Shown here: positions 1 through 6,801 of the stretch, piece after piece | Layout: every line of letters starts with the position of its first letter | How positions within the stretch are numbered: position 1 is the first letter of the stretch | Source: Pedobacter sp. UBA1951 | GTDB lineage: Bacteria; Bacteroidota; Bacteroidia; Sphingobacteriales; Sphingobacteriaceae | Length of the DNA: 7,172 bases | Reading direction: 5' to 3' | Assembly (NCBI GenBank): GCA_002336465.1 | Contig: DDEP01000092.1 | Location: forward strand, 1-7,172 | Position numbers and translations under genes: made by a program | Notes under the pieces: generated by a model | What the model saw: only the letters and a program-made list of their open reading frames with translations | Told to the model about the DNA's origin: nothing | The model's database searches: none

Positions 1-71
<71 letters not shown>

Positions 72-72
72 C

Positions 73-112
73 AAACGTCTTTCAAGATAACTTGAAAGGC
101 GTTTTTGTTTTT
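73..112 (+). terminator. Rho-independent terminator of the tRNA-His gene
   Basis: A 14-bp stem (73-86 with 91-104, one G-U pair) closes a four-base ATAA loop and runs into a T-rich tract (101-112, broken by one G). It starts two bases after the tRNA discriminator base, so it probably ends the tRNA transcript. Confidence 0.85.
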
Positions 113-299
113 AAGTAATTTCAAAATCGTTAAAATTAATGCGATAGAAACCGATTTTTGGTTCGAGCCCTATATGGGTACCCTGATGCGTCTAAATCTG
201 ACAATAACTAATTATAATTTCATAATATACTGTTAAACAATAATTTATGTTTGAAACCAGTTAATTTTTCGGTTAGATGTATCATCAATAAATTTTCAG

Positions 300-350
300 A
301 AGTTGAAATTTAATTTGCATTCAACTTTAAGATTGCCTTTCCTGATCTTA
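300..350 (-). terminator. Possible weak terminator of the receptor gene
   Basis: Two hairpins lie just after the receptor stop codon on the minus strand: a 6-bp stem TAAGAT/ATCTTA (328-333 with 345-350) and an 8-bp stem AAGTTGAA/TTCAACTT (300-307 with 320-327). The second is not followed by a strong U tract in the minus-strand transcript, so termination efficiency is doubtful. No other terminator candidate is visible between the receptor gene and the tRNA. Confidence 0.3.
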
Positions 351-354
351 GTTT

Positions 355-3081
355 TTAATTAGCTCTTTGCGTTTCTTTAAAATTAACTTGTTTTCTGTTC
401 CCTTTAACCTTGTCTTTTCCGAAGGTATAGCTCAGGCTCAAACTCATGCGTCTTCTATCATAATAATTATTGAAAGTTTGTATATATTCCTGATAGTAGG
501 TTTCGCCTTTGGTCATTGCTGTTTTAAAGATATCGTCAGCCGATACATTGAGCTGAAGTCGATTGTTGTCCATCGCGATCCTAAATCCTGAAGAAAGCGC
601 AGACCTTCCCTTAGTATACGTACCACCCTGAGTAGCGGCTGGTGAATGCCAAAAATTTAAGAAAAGCGAGATTGATTTGTTCATTTTGAAATTGTTGTAG
701 GTACTATAATAAAATGATGAGCCATCTTTTAACATTACTTCTTGAAGGGAAGATTTTGAATTGGTATAATTAAGGCTGATGAATTCTCGGTTTTCCCACC
801 ATGGAAAAAATGCATGACTGATGGAAGCTTCAAATCCCGAGCTATATTGGGTGAGGTAATTCCTGTAATCTACTACTTTTAGTAAGTCGCGATCAACAAA
901 GGTAAGACGACCATAGCCATTCACCAGTTTATGGCGGTAAAAGGTAAGGGATAGCTTTCCTTTATACAGATAAGATAACTCAAGGTTATGATTGAAAGAG
1001 GGCTCAAGTAATGGATTTCCTGTTGAGTAGGAATAGGGATTGGTGTACCACCTGAAGGGATTTAATGCCCTGAAATTTGGTCTATTGATCCTTTTAGAAT
1101 AATTGAAGCCAATAGTATGATTGGTATTTGGCTTATACGTAAGATAAATTGAGGGGAAGAATCTACCATATGCTGAGCTGTTGTATGCCTGGTTGGTTGG
1201 CGAATACCCTTCAATAATTGCGTATTCGTACCTAAGGCCAGCCTTGGTTGACCATTTTTTGCCAAAATCTCGTTGCATGCTGAGGTAGCCTGCGATATTT
1301 TTTTCATCGTAGTTAAACAGGTTGCTTTTTAAAGGATCAATTAGGTATTGCGGGGTTTTGAAATTATAATAGGCCACTTCCGAATCGTTTTCGAAGTTGG
1401 TAAACTTTAGCCCAGTTTCAACAAGAGCCCATGGGTATGGCAAGGTGAGGTCAGACTGTAGAGACCAGATATTAAAGTCGAGCTTGCTAGTGTTCCTTAC
1501 CAAAACTGCATTTTGTTGTTGATCTGATTTTGTACTGAAGTATGAAGTGTTCTCTGGTAGCGTAGCAAAAAGATTAAATCCTGAATTGAGCCTTTTTCCA
1601 GCTTTTCCAATCTTCAGGTCATGGTAAATATTCAGTGTTTGGGTAACCGATGGGTTCTCCTGTTGGGTAGTAGTAAGCAGCACTGAGTCTGTTTTCATTC
1701 CAGTTTTATAAGAAGAAATTCCATCTATGCCAATGCGATAATTAAGTCTGCCGATATCGTAGATCAGTCCGATGTTGGACTTTTTACTTATTTTATAATC
1801 GGTGCTCAAGTTGGCACCCATTCCAGCAACCACATCTTTCCTCACATCCCTGTTAAGGATTGAATTTTGTCCAATAATACCTATTTCTTCGGTAGGGCGA
1901 GTAGAGGTATGGTATTGTCTGGCTTTGAAGGAGCTGCTCAAACGTTTCGACTGATAGTTAAGACTGAGGTTGCCCGCATATGCAGGGAAGGTAGTTTGGG
2001 CATAAGTTAAGGTGCTGCTACCGCTCCATCCCATATTTGGATTACCTTTTAGCACAATGTTGATCAGTCCGCTATTTCCCTGTGCCTCGTATTTTGCAGG
2101 CGGGGTGGTGATGACCTCGATCTTTTCAATATCATCACTGCGCAAAGAGCGAAGATAGTTAATCAGATCTGTACCGCTGATATTCACCATTTTTTCATTG
2201 ATCATCACTGCTACGCCACTCTTTCCTATAATTGAAATGCCATCGTTTCCTACCCTCAACATTGGGGTAAGCGCCAGTGCCTGAGTAAGATCTGTACCTT
2301 TTGTGGCTATTGAACTTTCCAGATTAAACACCATTCTATCTATTTTACGCTCAATCATCGGCTTTTTGCCAACAACGGTTACCTGTTGCAATTGAGTAGC
2401 TTTTGGGCTAAGGATGATGTCGGGCAGACTTACGATAAGTGAATCTAAAAGACTGAGGCTAAGTGATAAGCTGTCCATTCCCATGGCAGACACATTCATG
2501 GTGTACTCTCCTTTATGAGCCACTAAAAACCTAAAATATCCAGCAGTATCTGTTTGTACGACATCGATCAGGTGATCTTCACCACGCTTTTTAAGGCTTA
2601 CTTTTGCAAATGGGATGCCTTGGTGGCTGATCTCGACAATGCGGCCACGAATTTCAAATCCTGTTGCCGATGTTTTTTTCTCAATTAAGATATTATTGCC
2701 CACTTGCCGAAAGGAAAGTGATGTTTGTGCCAGAATTGCTTGAAGGGTTTGATTAACCGTTCTTAACCCTAGTGGTAAGCTGATGCCATTTATCGTCCTG
2801 ATTTCAGATTTGCGATAATAAAAACGGAAAGAGGATTCATTTTCAATTTTTTTCAGTGCCATTATAAGGCTTACATTTTGAAGTGCAATTTGTACCTTTT
2901 CTTTTTGCATATCCTGTCCTTTGCTCGAAGTAGCTAAAAGTAGCTGGAATGTAGTGACTGAGATCAGTATAATAATAAACGATGTCCGCATGAATTGGAT
3001 AAATGTTTGATTTGATAGGAGTTGAAATACAGTATTTTGATAATAGCGTTGCTGTTTCCACAGTTTTGCAGAATAATTCAT
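355..3081 (-). CDS. TonB-dependent outer-membrane receptor with STN domain (OMP_b-brl_3-like)
   Basis: A 908-aa outer-membrane receptor that probably imports or senses a ligand using TonB energy. A cytoplasm-facing extension (1-30) precedes a hydrophobic signal segment (about 33-50). Next come an STN signalling domain (about 62-136), a carboxypeptidase-regulatory-like beta-sandwich (about 142-225), a TonB-box-like stretch QQVTVVGKK (232-240), and a plug domain (about 240-345) with the typical IEVITTPPAKYEAQG segment. The rest is an outer-membrane barrel ending in alternating, aromatic-rich strands. The plug and barrel style fits the 'outer membrane beta-barrel' OMP_b-brl_3 family more than classical SusC. 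The start at Met1 is preferred because such N-terminal extensions are common in sigma/anti-sigma-linked receptors of Bacteroidota; Met31 is the alternative start. It is the last gene of the signalling cluster, 158 bases after the anti-sigma gene. No SusD partner follows. The ligand cannot be told from the sequence. Confidence 0.9.
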   Translation of the reverse strand: MNYSAKLWKQQRYYQNTVFQLLSNQTFIQFMRTSFIIILISVTTFQLLLATSSKGQDMQKEKVQIALQNVSLIMALKKIENESSFRFYYRKSEIRTINGISLPLGLRTVNQTLQAILAQTSLSFRQVGNNILIEKKTSATGFEIRGRIVEISHQGIPFAKVSLKKRGEDHLIDVVQTDTAGYFRFLVAHKGEYTMNVSAMGMDSLSLSLSLLDSLIVSLPDIILSPKATQLQQVTVVGKKPMIERKIDRMVFNLESSIATKGTDLTQALALTPMLRVGNDGISIIGKSGVAVMINEKMVNISGTDLINYLRSLRSDDIEKIEVITTPPAKYEAQGNSGLINIVLKGNPNMGWSGSSTLTYAQTTFPAYAGNLSLNYQSKRLSSSFKARQYHTSTRPTEEIGIIGQNSILNRDVRKDVVAGMGANLSTDYKISKKSNIGLIYDIGRLNYRIGIDGISSYKTGMKTDSVLLTTTQQENPSVTQTLNIYHDLKIGKAGKRLNSGFNLFATLPENTSYFSTKSDQQQNAVLVRNTSKLDFNIWSLQSDLTLPYPWALVETGLKFTNFENDSEVAYYNFKTPQYLIDPLKSNLFNYDEKNIAGYLSMQRDFGKKWSTKAGLRYEYAIIEGYSPTNQAYNSSAYGRFFPSIYLTYKPNTNHTIGFNYSKRINRPNFRALNPFRWYTNPYSYSTGNPLLEPSFNHNLELSYLYKGKLSLTFYRHKLVNGYGRLTFVDRDLLKVVDYRNYLTQYSSGFEASISHAFFPWWENREFISLNYTNSKSSLQEVMLKDGSSFYYSTYNNFKMNKSISLFLNFWHSPAATQGGTYTKGRSALSSGFRIAMDNNRLQLNVSADDIFKTAMTKGETYYQEYIQTFNNYYDRRRMSLSLSYTFGKDKVKGNRKQVNFKETQRAN

Positions 3082-3120
3082 ACTTTTAAATGTTTTAAGT
3101 GATTTCCGATGATTTAGAAC

Positions 3121-3198
3121 CCCGATTTTTTCGGGATACCTAAGGGTCGATGGCCGTCGGCCTTTAGGTTAAGTTGCTACGCTACCTTGTAGCGGCAA
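3121..3198. repeat. Cluster of three hairpins, REP-like intergenic element
   Basis: Three stems sit side by side in the gap between the anti-sigma and receptor genes. The first is CCCGA/TCGGG with a five-T loop (3121-3135). The second is a 13-bp stem with two G-U pairs (3138-3150 with 3157-3169) and loop TGGCCG. The third is a 10-bp stem with a TA bulge and a three-base loop (3174-3185 with 3189-3198). The segment is more GC-rich than its surroundings. None of the stems is followed by a U tract on the minus strand, so they are not standard terminators. They could be a dispersed palindromic repeat, or an mRNA element that sets receptor expression apart from the anti-sigma gene. The fold is seen directly; the repeat nature is inference. 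Confidence 0.55.
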
Positions 3199-3239
3199 TC
3201 TGTCTTTAGTTTGATTGTTGTATACCCACTGAGCTTGAA

Positions 3240-4241
3240 TTAATTACATCCTTTACCGCTGATCATGATACTGCAATCTTTATTTTTCTGGTAGCTGGCA
3301 TTGTTGAAGGCACACATTACCTTCAGGATATCTTCCAGGTTTTGATGTGCCAGATTGGTTCCACTAAACCTGCAGTTTTTTAGCTTTTCATTTGAAAAGA
3401 GGATGTTTACACCAAAATGTACAGATAACTGTTCGATGGCTTCGCCAAAGGTTACATCTTCAAAATGCAAATCGGTAAGTTTCCAGGAAGAGGCTTGGTC
3501 TGCATCAACTGTAGCTTTTTGCAGTTGCTGCTTTGGAATATTAAAGCTGACCTGTTGGTTGGGCGTAATAAAAGCAAGTGCTTTTCCAGCATTGGCCACG
3601 CTCACTTTCCCTCTGGTTACTGTTACCTCGATGGTGTGCTTGCCTTTATCTTCCCTAATGTTAAAAGCTGTACCTAAAACAGTAGTAGAGAAGTTACCAT
3701 TATGGATGATGAATGTTTTTTTTGCATTGTGCCTTACATCAAAATAGGCCTCTCCAGAGAGGTATACTTCTCTGGTGTTTCCATCAAATTCTTTTGGATA
3801 TTTTAATGTTGAGTTCTGATTTACCCATACTCGGCTGCCATCAGCGAGGACAATTAATTTTCTCTGCCCTTTATTGGTAACCTGAACAGTATATTCTTCG
3901 GATTTCCAGAAATGTTTGATCGAAGGTATCTCCGAATTTAATATTAATGCAAATATTATCGATGCAGCAGCCGTTATTGCGGCTGTAAAAGCCAATCTTC
4001 TTTTAGTGAGCGACCTACTTTTGATAGCGGAAGGGGCATCTATTGTGTGGCTAATCTGTACAAATGTATGGCTAAGCCATTTGTTTTTGCGTTCCTTATC
4101 CATCTCGTTCCACTTTGAATAGGAATTTTCATGGTCTTGGAGCCATCTTTCTATAAGCCTATCTTCTTCTAAAGATGTCATCCGTTTAAGATAGCGATCA
4201 AATAGTTCCTCTAATTTTTCTTGGTTCATTTCTTCGGACAT
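3240..4241 (-). CDS. FecR-family anti-sigma factor
   Basis: A 333-aa single-pass inner-membrane regulator of the FecI-type sigma factor encoded just upstream. The N-terminal cytoplasmic part (1-82) is charged and helical and should bind the sigma factor. A transmembrane helix follows at about 83-101 (LAFTAAITAAASIIFALIL). The periplasmic part holds the FecR domain (about 117-213), with LADGSRVWVNQNSTLKYP, the LSGEAYFDV segment and VLGTAFNIR, all hallmarks of the family. A C-terminal DUF4974-type domain (about 258-328) resembles an STN fold and is thought to contact the receptor's signalling domain. Four cysteines lie in the last 45 residues (290, 310, 323, 332). The gene begins 76 bases after the sigma-factor stop; no promoter of the TAnnTTTG type is seen in that gap, so the two are probably co-transcribed. 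Length and architecture are normal for Bacteroidota FecR-like proteins. Confidence 0.93.
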   Translation of the reverse strand: MSEEMNQEKLEELFDRYLKRMTSLEEDRLIERWLQDHENSYSKWNEMDKERKNKWLSHTFVQISHTIDAPSAIKSRSLTKRRLAFTAAITAAASIIFALILNSEIPSIKHFWKSEEYTVQVTNKGQRKLIVLADGSRVWVNQNSTLKYPKEFDGNTREVYLSGEAYFDVRHNAKKTFIIHNGNFSTTVLGTAFNIREDKGKHTIEVTVTRGKVSVANAGKALAFITPNQQVSFNIPKQQLQKATVDADQASSWKLTDLHFEDVTFGEAIEQLSVHFGVNILFSNEKLKNCRFSGTNLAHQNLEDILKVMCAFNNASYQKNKDCSIMISGKGCN

Positions 4242-4317
4242 TTTACAGTAGCCGTGCGAAACTCCATTTGGTACTATAGCGAAAGAAAATATTTTTGATA
4301 AATTTTAAGCACAATAC

Positions 4318-4884
4318 TCAAAAGAGTAAACTGAACATGATTGTTAGCGATTTTCTAAGATGTTTGAGGGCTGAAGAAAGCTGGTTTTTTACCGTTTGCT
4401 GCGAGACTTCAAGTTTTTCAGCGATTTCCGGAATACTCAGATTTCCTTCTCTGCTCATGTGGTAGACTTGTTTAAGGCGTGGCGAGAGCTGATCAAGCGA
4501 GTAATCGATGCGTTTTTGCATTTCTTTGGCTTCCAGCTCTTGCTCGATTAAAGACTCGTAACGTAATGCCAATACCTGTATACTTGTTGCGTAGGCTTGA
4601 TGGGTGCTGTTTTTTCTTATTTTGTCTATAATTCGGTAACGAGCTACCGAAAAAAGATAGGCTTTTAGATTACGGTCAATTTTTACATCCTTTCTTTGCT
4701 CCCAAAGTTTTACAAAAAGATCTTGTATCAGATCACTGGCATCTTCAAAATCGTAGATCTTTGATGATATAAATTTAATAAGCTGTTCAGCGTAACGTAG
4801 ATATATTTCAGCAAATGCCTCCCTGTCATCTTTTTTCAGGAGGGTTATAAGCTGTAAATCGTCTAACAAATGGTATGCTGGCAT
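4318..4884 (-). CDS. FecI-type ECF RNA polymerase sigma factor
   Basis: A 188-aa extracytoplasmic-function sigma factor of the Bacteroidota expansion family. Region 2 spans about 25-91 and includes the core-binding and -10-recognition helix (DASDLIQDLFVKLWEQR, then LKAYLFSVARYRIIDKIRK). Region 4 spans about 125-176 and carries a helix-turn-helix (LSIPEIAEKLEVSQQTVKNQLSSALKHLRKSL, read in two parts: 149-164 and 165-180). Regions 1.1 and 3 are absent, as usual for this class. It is the first gene of the minus-strand cluster, followed by its cognate anti-sigma factor and the receptor it most likely transcribes. A candidate -7 box lies about 30 bases upstream of the start. The start ATG at 4884 gives a normal-length N terminus; no Shine-Dalgarno sequence is present, which is typical of the phylum. 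The exact target promoters cannot be told. Confidence 0.94.
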   Translation of the reverse strand: MPAYHLLDDLQLITLLKKDDREAFAEIYLRYAEQLIKFISSKIYDFEDASDLIQDLFVKLWEQRKDVKIDRNLKAYLFSVARYRIIDKIRKNSTHQAYATSIQVLALRYESLIEQELEAKEMQKRIDYSLDQLSPRLKQVYHMSREGNLSIPEIAEKLEVSQQTVKNQLSSALKHLRKSLTIMFSLLF

Positions 4885-4913
4885 AAGCTTTTTGTAAACT
4901 ATAAGACAACATT

Positions 4914-4939
4914 CAAAGTTAGATGTTGCACTAGCTCAA
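4914..4939 (-). promoter_or_regulatory. Candidate promoter of the sigma-factor gene
   Basis: On the minus strand TAACTTTG (4921-4914) matches the Bacteroidota -7 consensus TAnnTTTG exactly. A TTG lies upstream at 4939-4937, but the 15-base spacing is shorter than the usual 19-21, so the -33 element is poor. Transcription would start near 4905, leaving a leader of about 20 bases. Confidence 0.45.
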
Positions 4940-4956
4940 ATTTTTCTTAATTATAC

Positions 4957-5041
4957 CTCTAACTCTTTAGAGAACCCGCCTATTTCGATTAATTCGTCCA
5001 CAAAATGGTTCGAATTACGCGCCGCCACTGACCCAAATTTT
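4957..5041 (+). other. Structured non-coding segment upstream of orphan terminator
   Basis: Reading the plus strand, hairpin A is CTCTAA/TTAGAG with loop CTCT (4957-4972). Hairpin B is TAATTCG/CGAATTA (4990-4996 with 5011-5017), continued by CCA/TGG with loop CAAAA. A GC-rich stretch (5018-5030) follows, then the terminator at 5042. Together they could form a roughly 115-base terminated RNA, or be the 3' remnant of a lost gene. TGGTTCGAAT at 5006-5015 recalls a tRNA T loop, but the flanking T stem does not pair. No clear plus-strand promoter is seen upstream, so a small-RNA call is not made. Confidence 0.3.
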
Positions 5042-5072
5042 AAAGCAGTTCTGAAAAGAGCTGCTTTTTTTG
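5039..5072 (+). repeat. 34-base exact direct repeat, copy 1
   Basis: This stretch, which contains a complete terminator hairpin and T tract, recurs without a mismatch at 6802-6835 in the same orientation. The two copies bracket the S41 peptidase gene. The identity stops at the terminator edges; flanking bases differ. Confidence 0.9.
5042..5071 (+). terminator. Orphan rho-independent terminator (copy 1 of a repeat)
   Basis: A 10-bp stem with one G-U pair (5042-5051 with 5058-5067), loop TGAAAA, runs into seven Ts on the plus strand. No plus-strand gene precedes it in the window after the tRNA. Its sequence from 5039 to 5072 is identical to 6802-6835, downstream of the S41 gene. Confidence 0.75.
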
Positions 5073-5090
5073 TTTAACTTGAGGCGTCAT

Positions 5091-5140
5091 TTCTATTGGG
5101 CACACCCAATAGAATCAAGCTTTCCCTTAAAATCTATTGG
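5091..5140. repeat. Three-arm inverted repeat with mutually exclusive hairpins
   Basis: Arm 1 (TTCTATTGGG, 5091-5100) pairs perfectly over 10 bp with arm 2 (CCCAATAGAA, 5105-5114) across a CACA loop. Arm 3 (TCTATTGG, 5133-5140) repeats the core of arm 1 and can pair over 8 bp with arm 2 instead. It lies about 170 bases upstream of the S41 gene. It may be a palindromic protein-binding site or a remnant of a mobile element. The expected transcription start of the S41 gene lies downstream of it, so a leader-RNA switch would need another promoter. Confidence 0.6.
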
Positions 5141-5276
5141 ACCATATAAAAGTTTATTAATCTAAGCTTCTGAATTATAAAAATTAGATACAACAAGTAT
5201 TTAACAGCAAGGTAAAGTGTTCTAAGAATATCGGTTCCAAAACGATTTTTACACTAAGCATGCTAACAAAAATAAT

Positions 5277-5284
5277 TATATTTG
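5277..5284 (+). promoter_or_regulatory. -7 box of the S41 peptidase gene
   Basis: TATATTTG matches the Bacteroidota -7 consensus TAnnTTTG exactly and ends 24 bases before the ATG at 5309. No TTG is present 19-21 bases upstream, so the -33 element is weak or absent. Transcription would start near 5290 with a short leader. Confidence 0.5.
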
Positions 5285-5308
5285 GTTTAACCATTAACCT
5301 AGTTTTTC

Positions 5309-6748
5309 ATGAAAAAAATATTGCTTCTTTCCTATCTGTTACTTTTTGTTTTTGCTGTAAATGCTCAGTTTGCAAACTCAGGTTTTGAGCAAAAAATAAA
5401 TGCAGGTACTGATCAACCAAAGGATTGGAATCTTGTTCCGGTAGAAGGCTATACTGCAACATTGACTGATCAGGTTAAACATTCTGGTATCTATTCTCTA
5501 AAAATGGTAGGTAATCCAACAGATCCTTCAAAGTATATGAATGTTACACAAACTTTGGAGGTTAATTATCCAGTGGTTAAACGAATCAAAGTCACAGCTT
5601 ACATAAAAACAGAAAATTTAAAAGGAAATGTGGCAATGTGGTGCCAAATTTGGGGCGAGAACAAAAAGAGGATAGGTTTTGAAAACTCAGGTTCGCAGGG
5701 GTTGATCATTAATGGTACCACAGACTGGCAAAAGTATTCCATGACGCTGGTTGTAAGCAAGGAAACAAAGAACTTATATTTGGGTGCATACACCATGGGT
5801 ACGGGAACCGTTTGGTTTGATGATTTTGCGATTGAAGAAATGGAAGGTGGAAACGAAGAACCCACTGCTGAAGTTTTAAAATTTAGTAAAGAGTTTAACG
5901 ATATTGTTAAAAAGAATTCAATTTATACAGATTCAATCAATTGGCAAGTGGTTGATGACGATTTAAAATCATTAGCGAAAGGATTAAAAACTATTGCCGA
6001 TGCGCAGATATTAAACAACTATGTACTGGCACAACTTAAGAAAGCTGGAGATAACCATTCGTTTATTCAAAATAAGGTTGGTGCACAGAATTATGCCAGT
6101 GGCAATACTGTAGCCATTAAACCAACTGCTAAAATATTACCTAATGGAATAGGTTATGTTTCAGTACCTGCTTATGGATCAATTAATAAAGAAGCGGGAG
6201 AAGAATTTGCCTCGAGTATTCAGACACTTATTAAAACCTTAGATCAGGAAAATGACATTAAAGGTTGGGTGGTCGATTTGAGAACAAATGGCGGTGGAAA
6301 TATGTATCCCATGATTTCGGGTTTAGGTCCATTCCTTGATTTAGGCGATTTGGGTTATTTTATTAAAGGAAATGACCGAAGTGCCTGGAAAAATACAAAG
6401 ACAGGTATGGGAGTAAATGTGAAAGATCCTTACCAACTTAAAAATAAGGATAATAAAATAGCGGTTTTAATAGGACCGCGAACAGCTAGCAGCGGTGAAA
6501 TGACGGCGATTACTTTTATAGGCCAGCGTAACGTGAAATTGTTTGGTGAACCTAGCGCAGGGTATGTTACAGCCAATAGAATGTTTAAACTGTCTGACGG
6601 TTCAAACCTGTTGTTGGCATCTAGTTATGTAGCAGATCGTAATCAAAAGAAATACCTAGATAGAATCTATCCTGATGTGGTAGTAAAATCTACTGCAGAT
6701 AAAGATGAGGTTTTACAGTCATCAATAGATTGGTTAGAGAAAAAGTAA
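5309..6748 (+). CDS. Secreted S41-family serine peptidase with carbohydrate-binding-like domain
   Basis: A 479-aa exported protein, probably a tail-specific-protease-like (C-terminal-processing/tricorn-type) serine peptidase. A Sec signal peptide (1-19) ends in AVNA before Gln20; there is no lipobox cysteine. Residues about 22-178 form a jelly-roll-like domain resembling carbohydrate-binding modules (GFE near the start; GTVWFDDFAIEE at its end). Residues about 185-479 are the S41 catalytic part: a helical lead-in, GDNHSF with His250, GIGYVSVPAYGS, GWVVDLRTNGGGNMYPM (319-335), then IGPRTASSGEM (388-398) with the nucleophile Ser394 or Ser395. GEPSAGYVTAN (413-423) follows, matching the family's conserved loop. 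No PDZ domain is visible between the lead-in and core. His250 suggests a Ser-His type site as in tricorn-like S41 members, not Ser-Lys; this is inference. The gene is single, with its own -7 box and terminator, divergent from the sigma gene. The substrate is unknown. Confidence 0.88.
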   Translation: MKKILLLSYLLLFVFAVNAQFANSGFEQKINAGTDQPKDWNLVPVEGYTATLTDQVKHSGIYSLKMVGNPTDPSKYMNVTQTLEVNYPVVKRIKVTAYIKTENLKGNVAMWCQIWGENKKRIGFENSGSQGLIINGTTDWQKYSMTLVVSKETKNLYLGAYTMGTGTVWFDDFAIEEMEGGNEEPTAEVLKFSKEFNDIVKKNSIYTDSINWQVVDDDLKSLAKGLKTIADAQILNNYVLAQLKKAGDNHSFIQNKVGAQNYASGNTVAIKPTAKILPNGIGYVSVPAYGSINKEAGEEFASSIQTLIKTLDQENDIKGWVVDLRTNGGGNMYPMISGLGPFLDLGDLGYFIKGNDRSAWKNTKTGMGVNVKDPYQLKNKDNKIAVLIGPRTASSGEMTAITFIGQRNVKLFGEPSAGYVTANRMFKLSDGSNLLLASSYVADRNQKKYLDRIYPDVVVKSTADKDEVLQSSIDWLEKK

Positions 6749-6801
6749 GTTAGCGGTTATCTAAAAGGTCTTTATTTATCATATTATCATCAATACAATA
6801 C

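Larger units (their letters stand above)
4885..5308. other. 424-base non-coding gap between divergent genes
   Basis: This gap separates the minus-strand sigma factor from the plus-strand S41 peptidase. It holds a sigma-gene promoter candidate, a structured segment (4957-5071) ending in a plus-strand terminator with no gene in front of it, a three-arm inverted repeat (5091-5140), and a -7 box for the peptidase gene. A 40-codon minus-strand frame between stops (ending at 4951) lacks an ATG and is not called as a gene. From 5141 to 5270 I see only AT-rich sequence without recognisable elements. Confidence 0.7.

Noticed and set aside
113..354. SusD-like or other small gene after the receptor
   Set aside because: No open frame of useful length with a signal peptide or lipobox is present on either strand.
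367..591. 74-codon plus-strand open frame
   Set aside because: It lies wholly within the 3' part of the receptor gene on the opposite strand, and its translation shows no family features.
1062..1307. 81-codon minus-strand open frame in another phase of the receptor gene
   Set aside because: It overlaps a well-supported coding region in a different frame and has low-complexity, unrecognisable translation; it is a shadow.
3355..3747. 130-codon plus-strand open frame
   Set aside because: It is antisense to the FecR-like gene, whose conserved domain covers exactly this stretch; the cysteine- and serine-rich translation is typical of an antisense shadow.
4242..4317. Separate promoter for the anti-sigma gene
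   Set aside because: The 76-base gap contains no TAnnTTTG box on the minus strand, so co-transcription with the sigma gene is the simpler reading.
5003..5034. Possible tRNA gene 3' half (TTCGAAT loop followed by a GC-rich strand)
   Set aside because: The T stem does not pair, and there is no D arm, anticodon arm or 5' acceptor strand upstream.
4951..5073. 40-codon minus-strand frame with protein-like translation
   Set aside because: It has no ATG, begins inside the terminator hairpin, and only an internal GTG could start it. Kept as a finding about a possible remnant, not as a gene.
5599..5865. 88-codon minus-strand open frame
   Set aside because: It is antisense to the N-terminal domain of the S41 protein and shows no signal or motif of its own.
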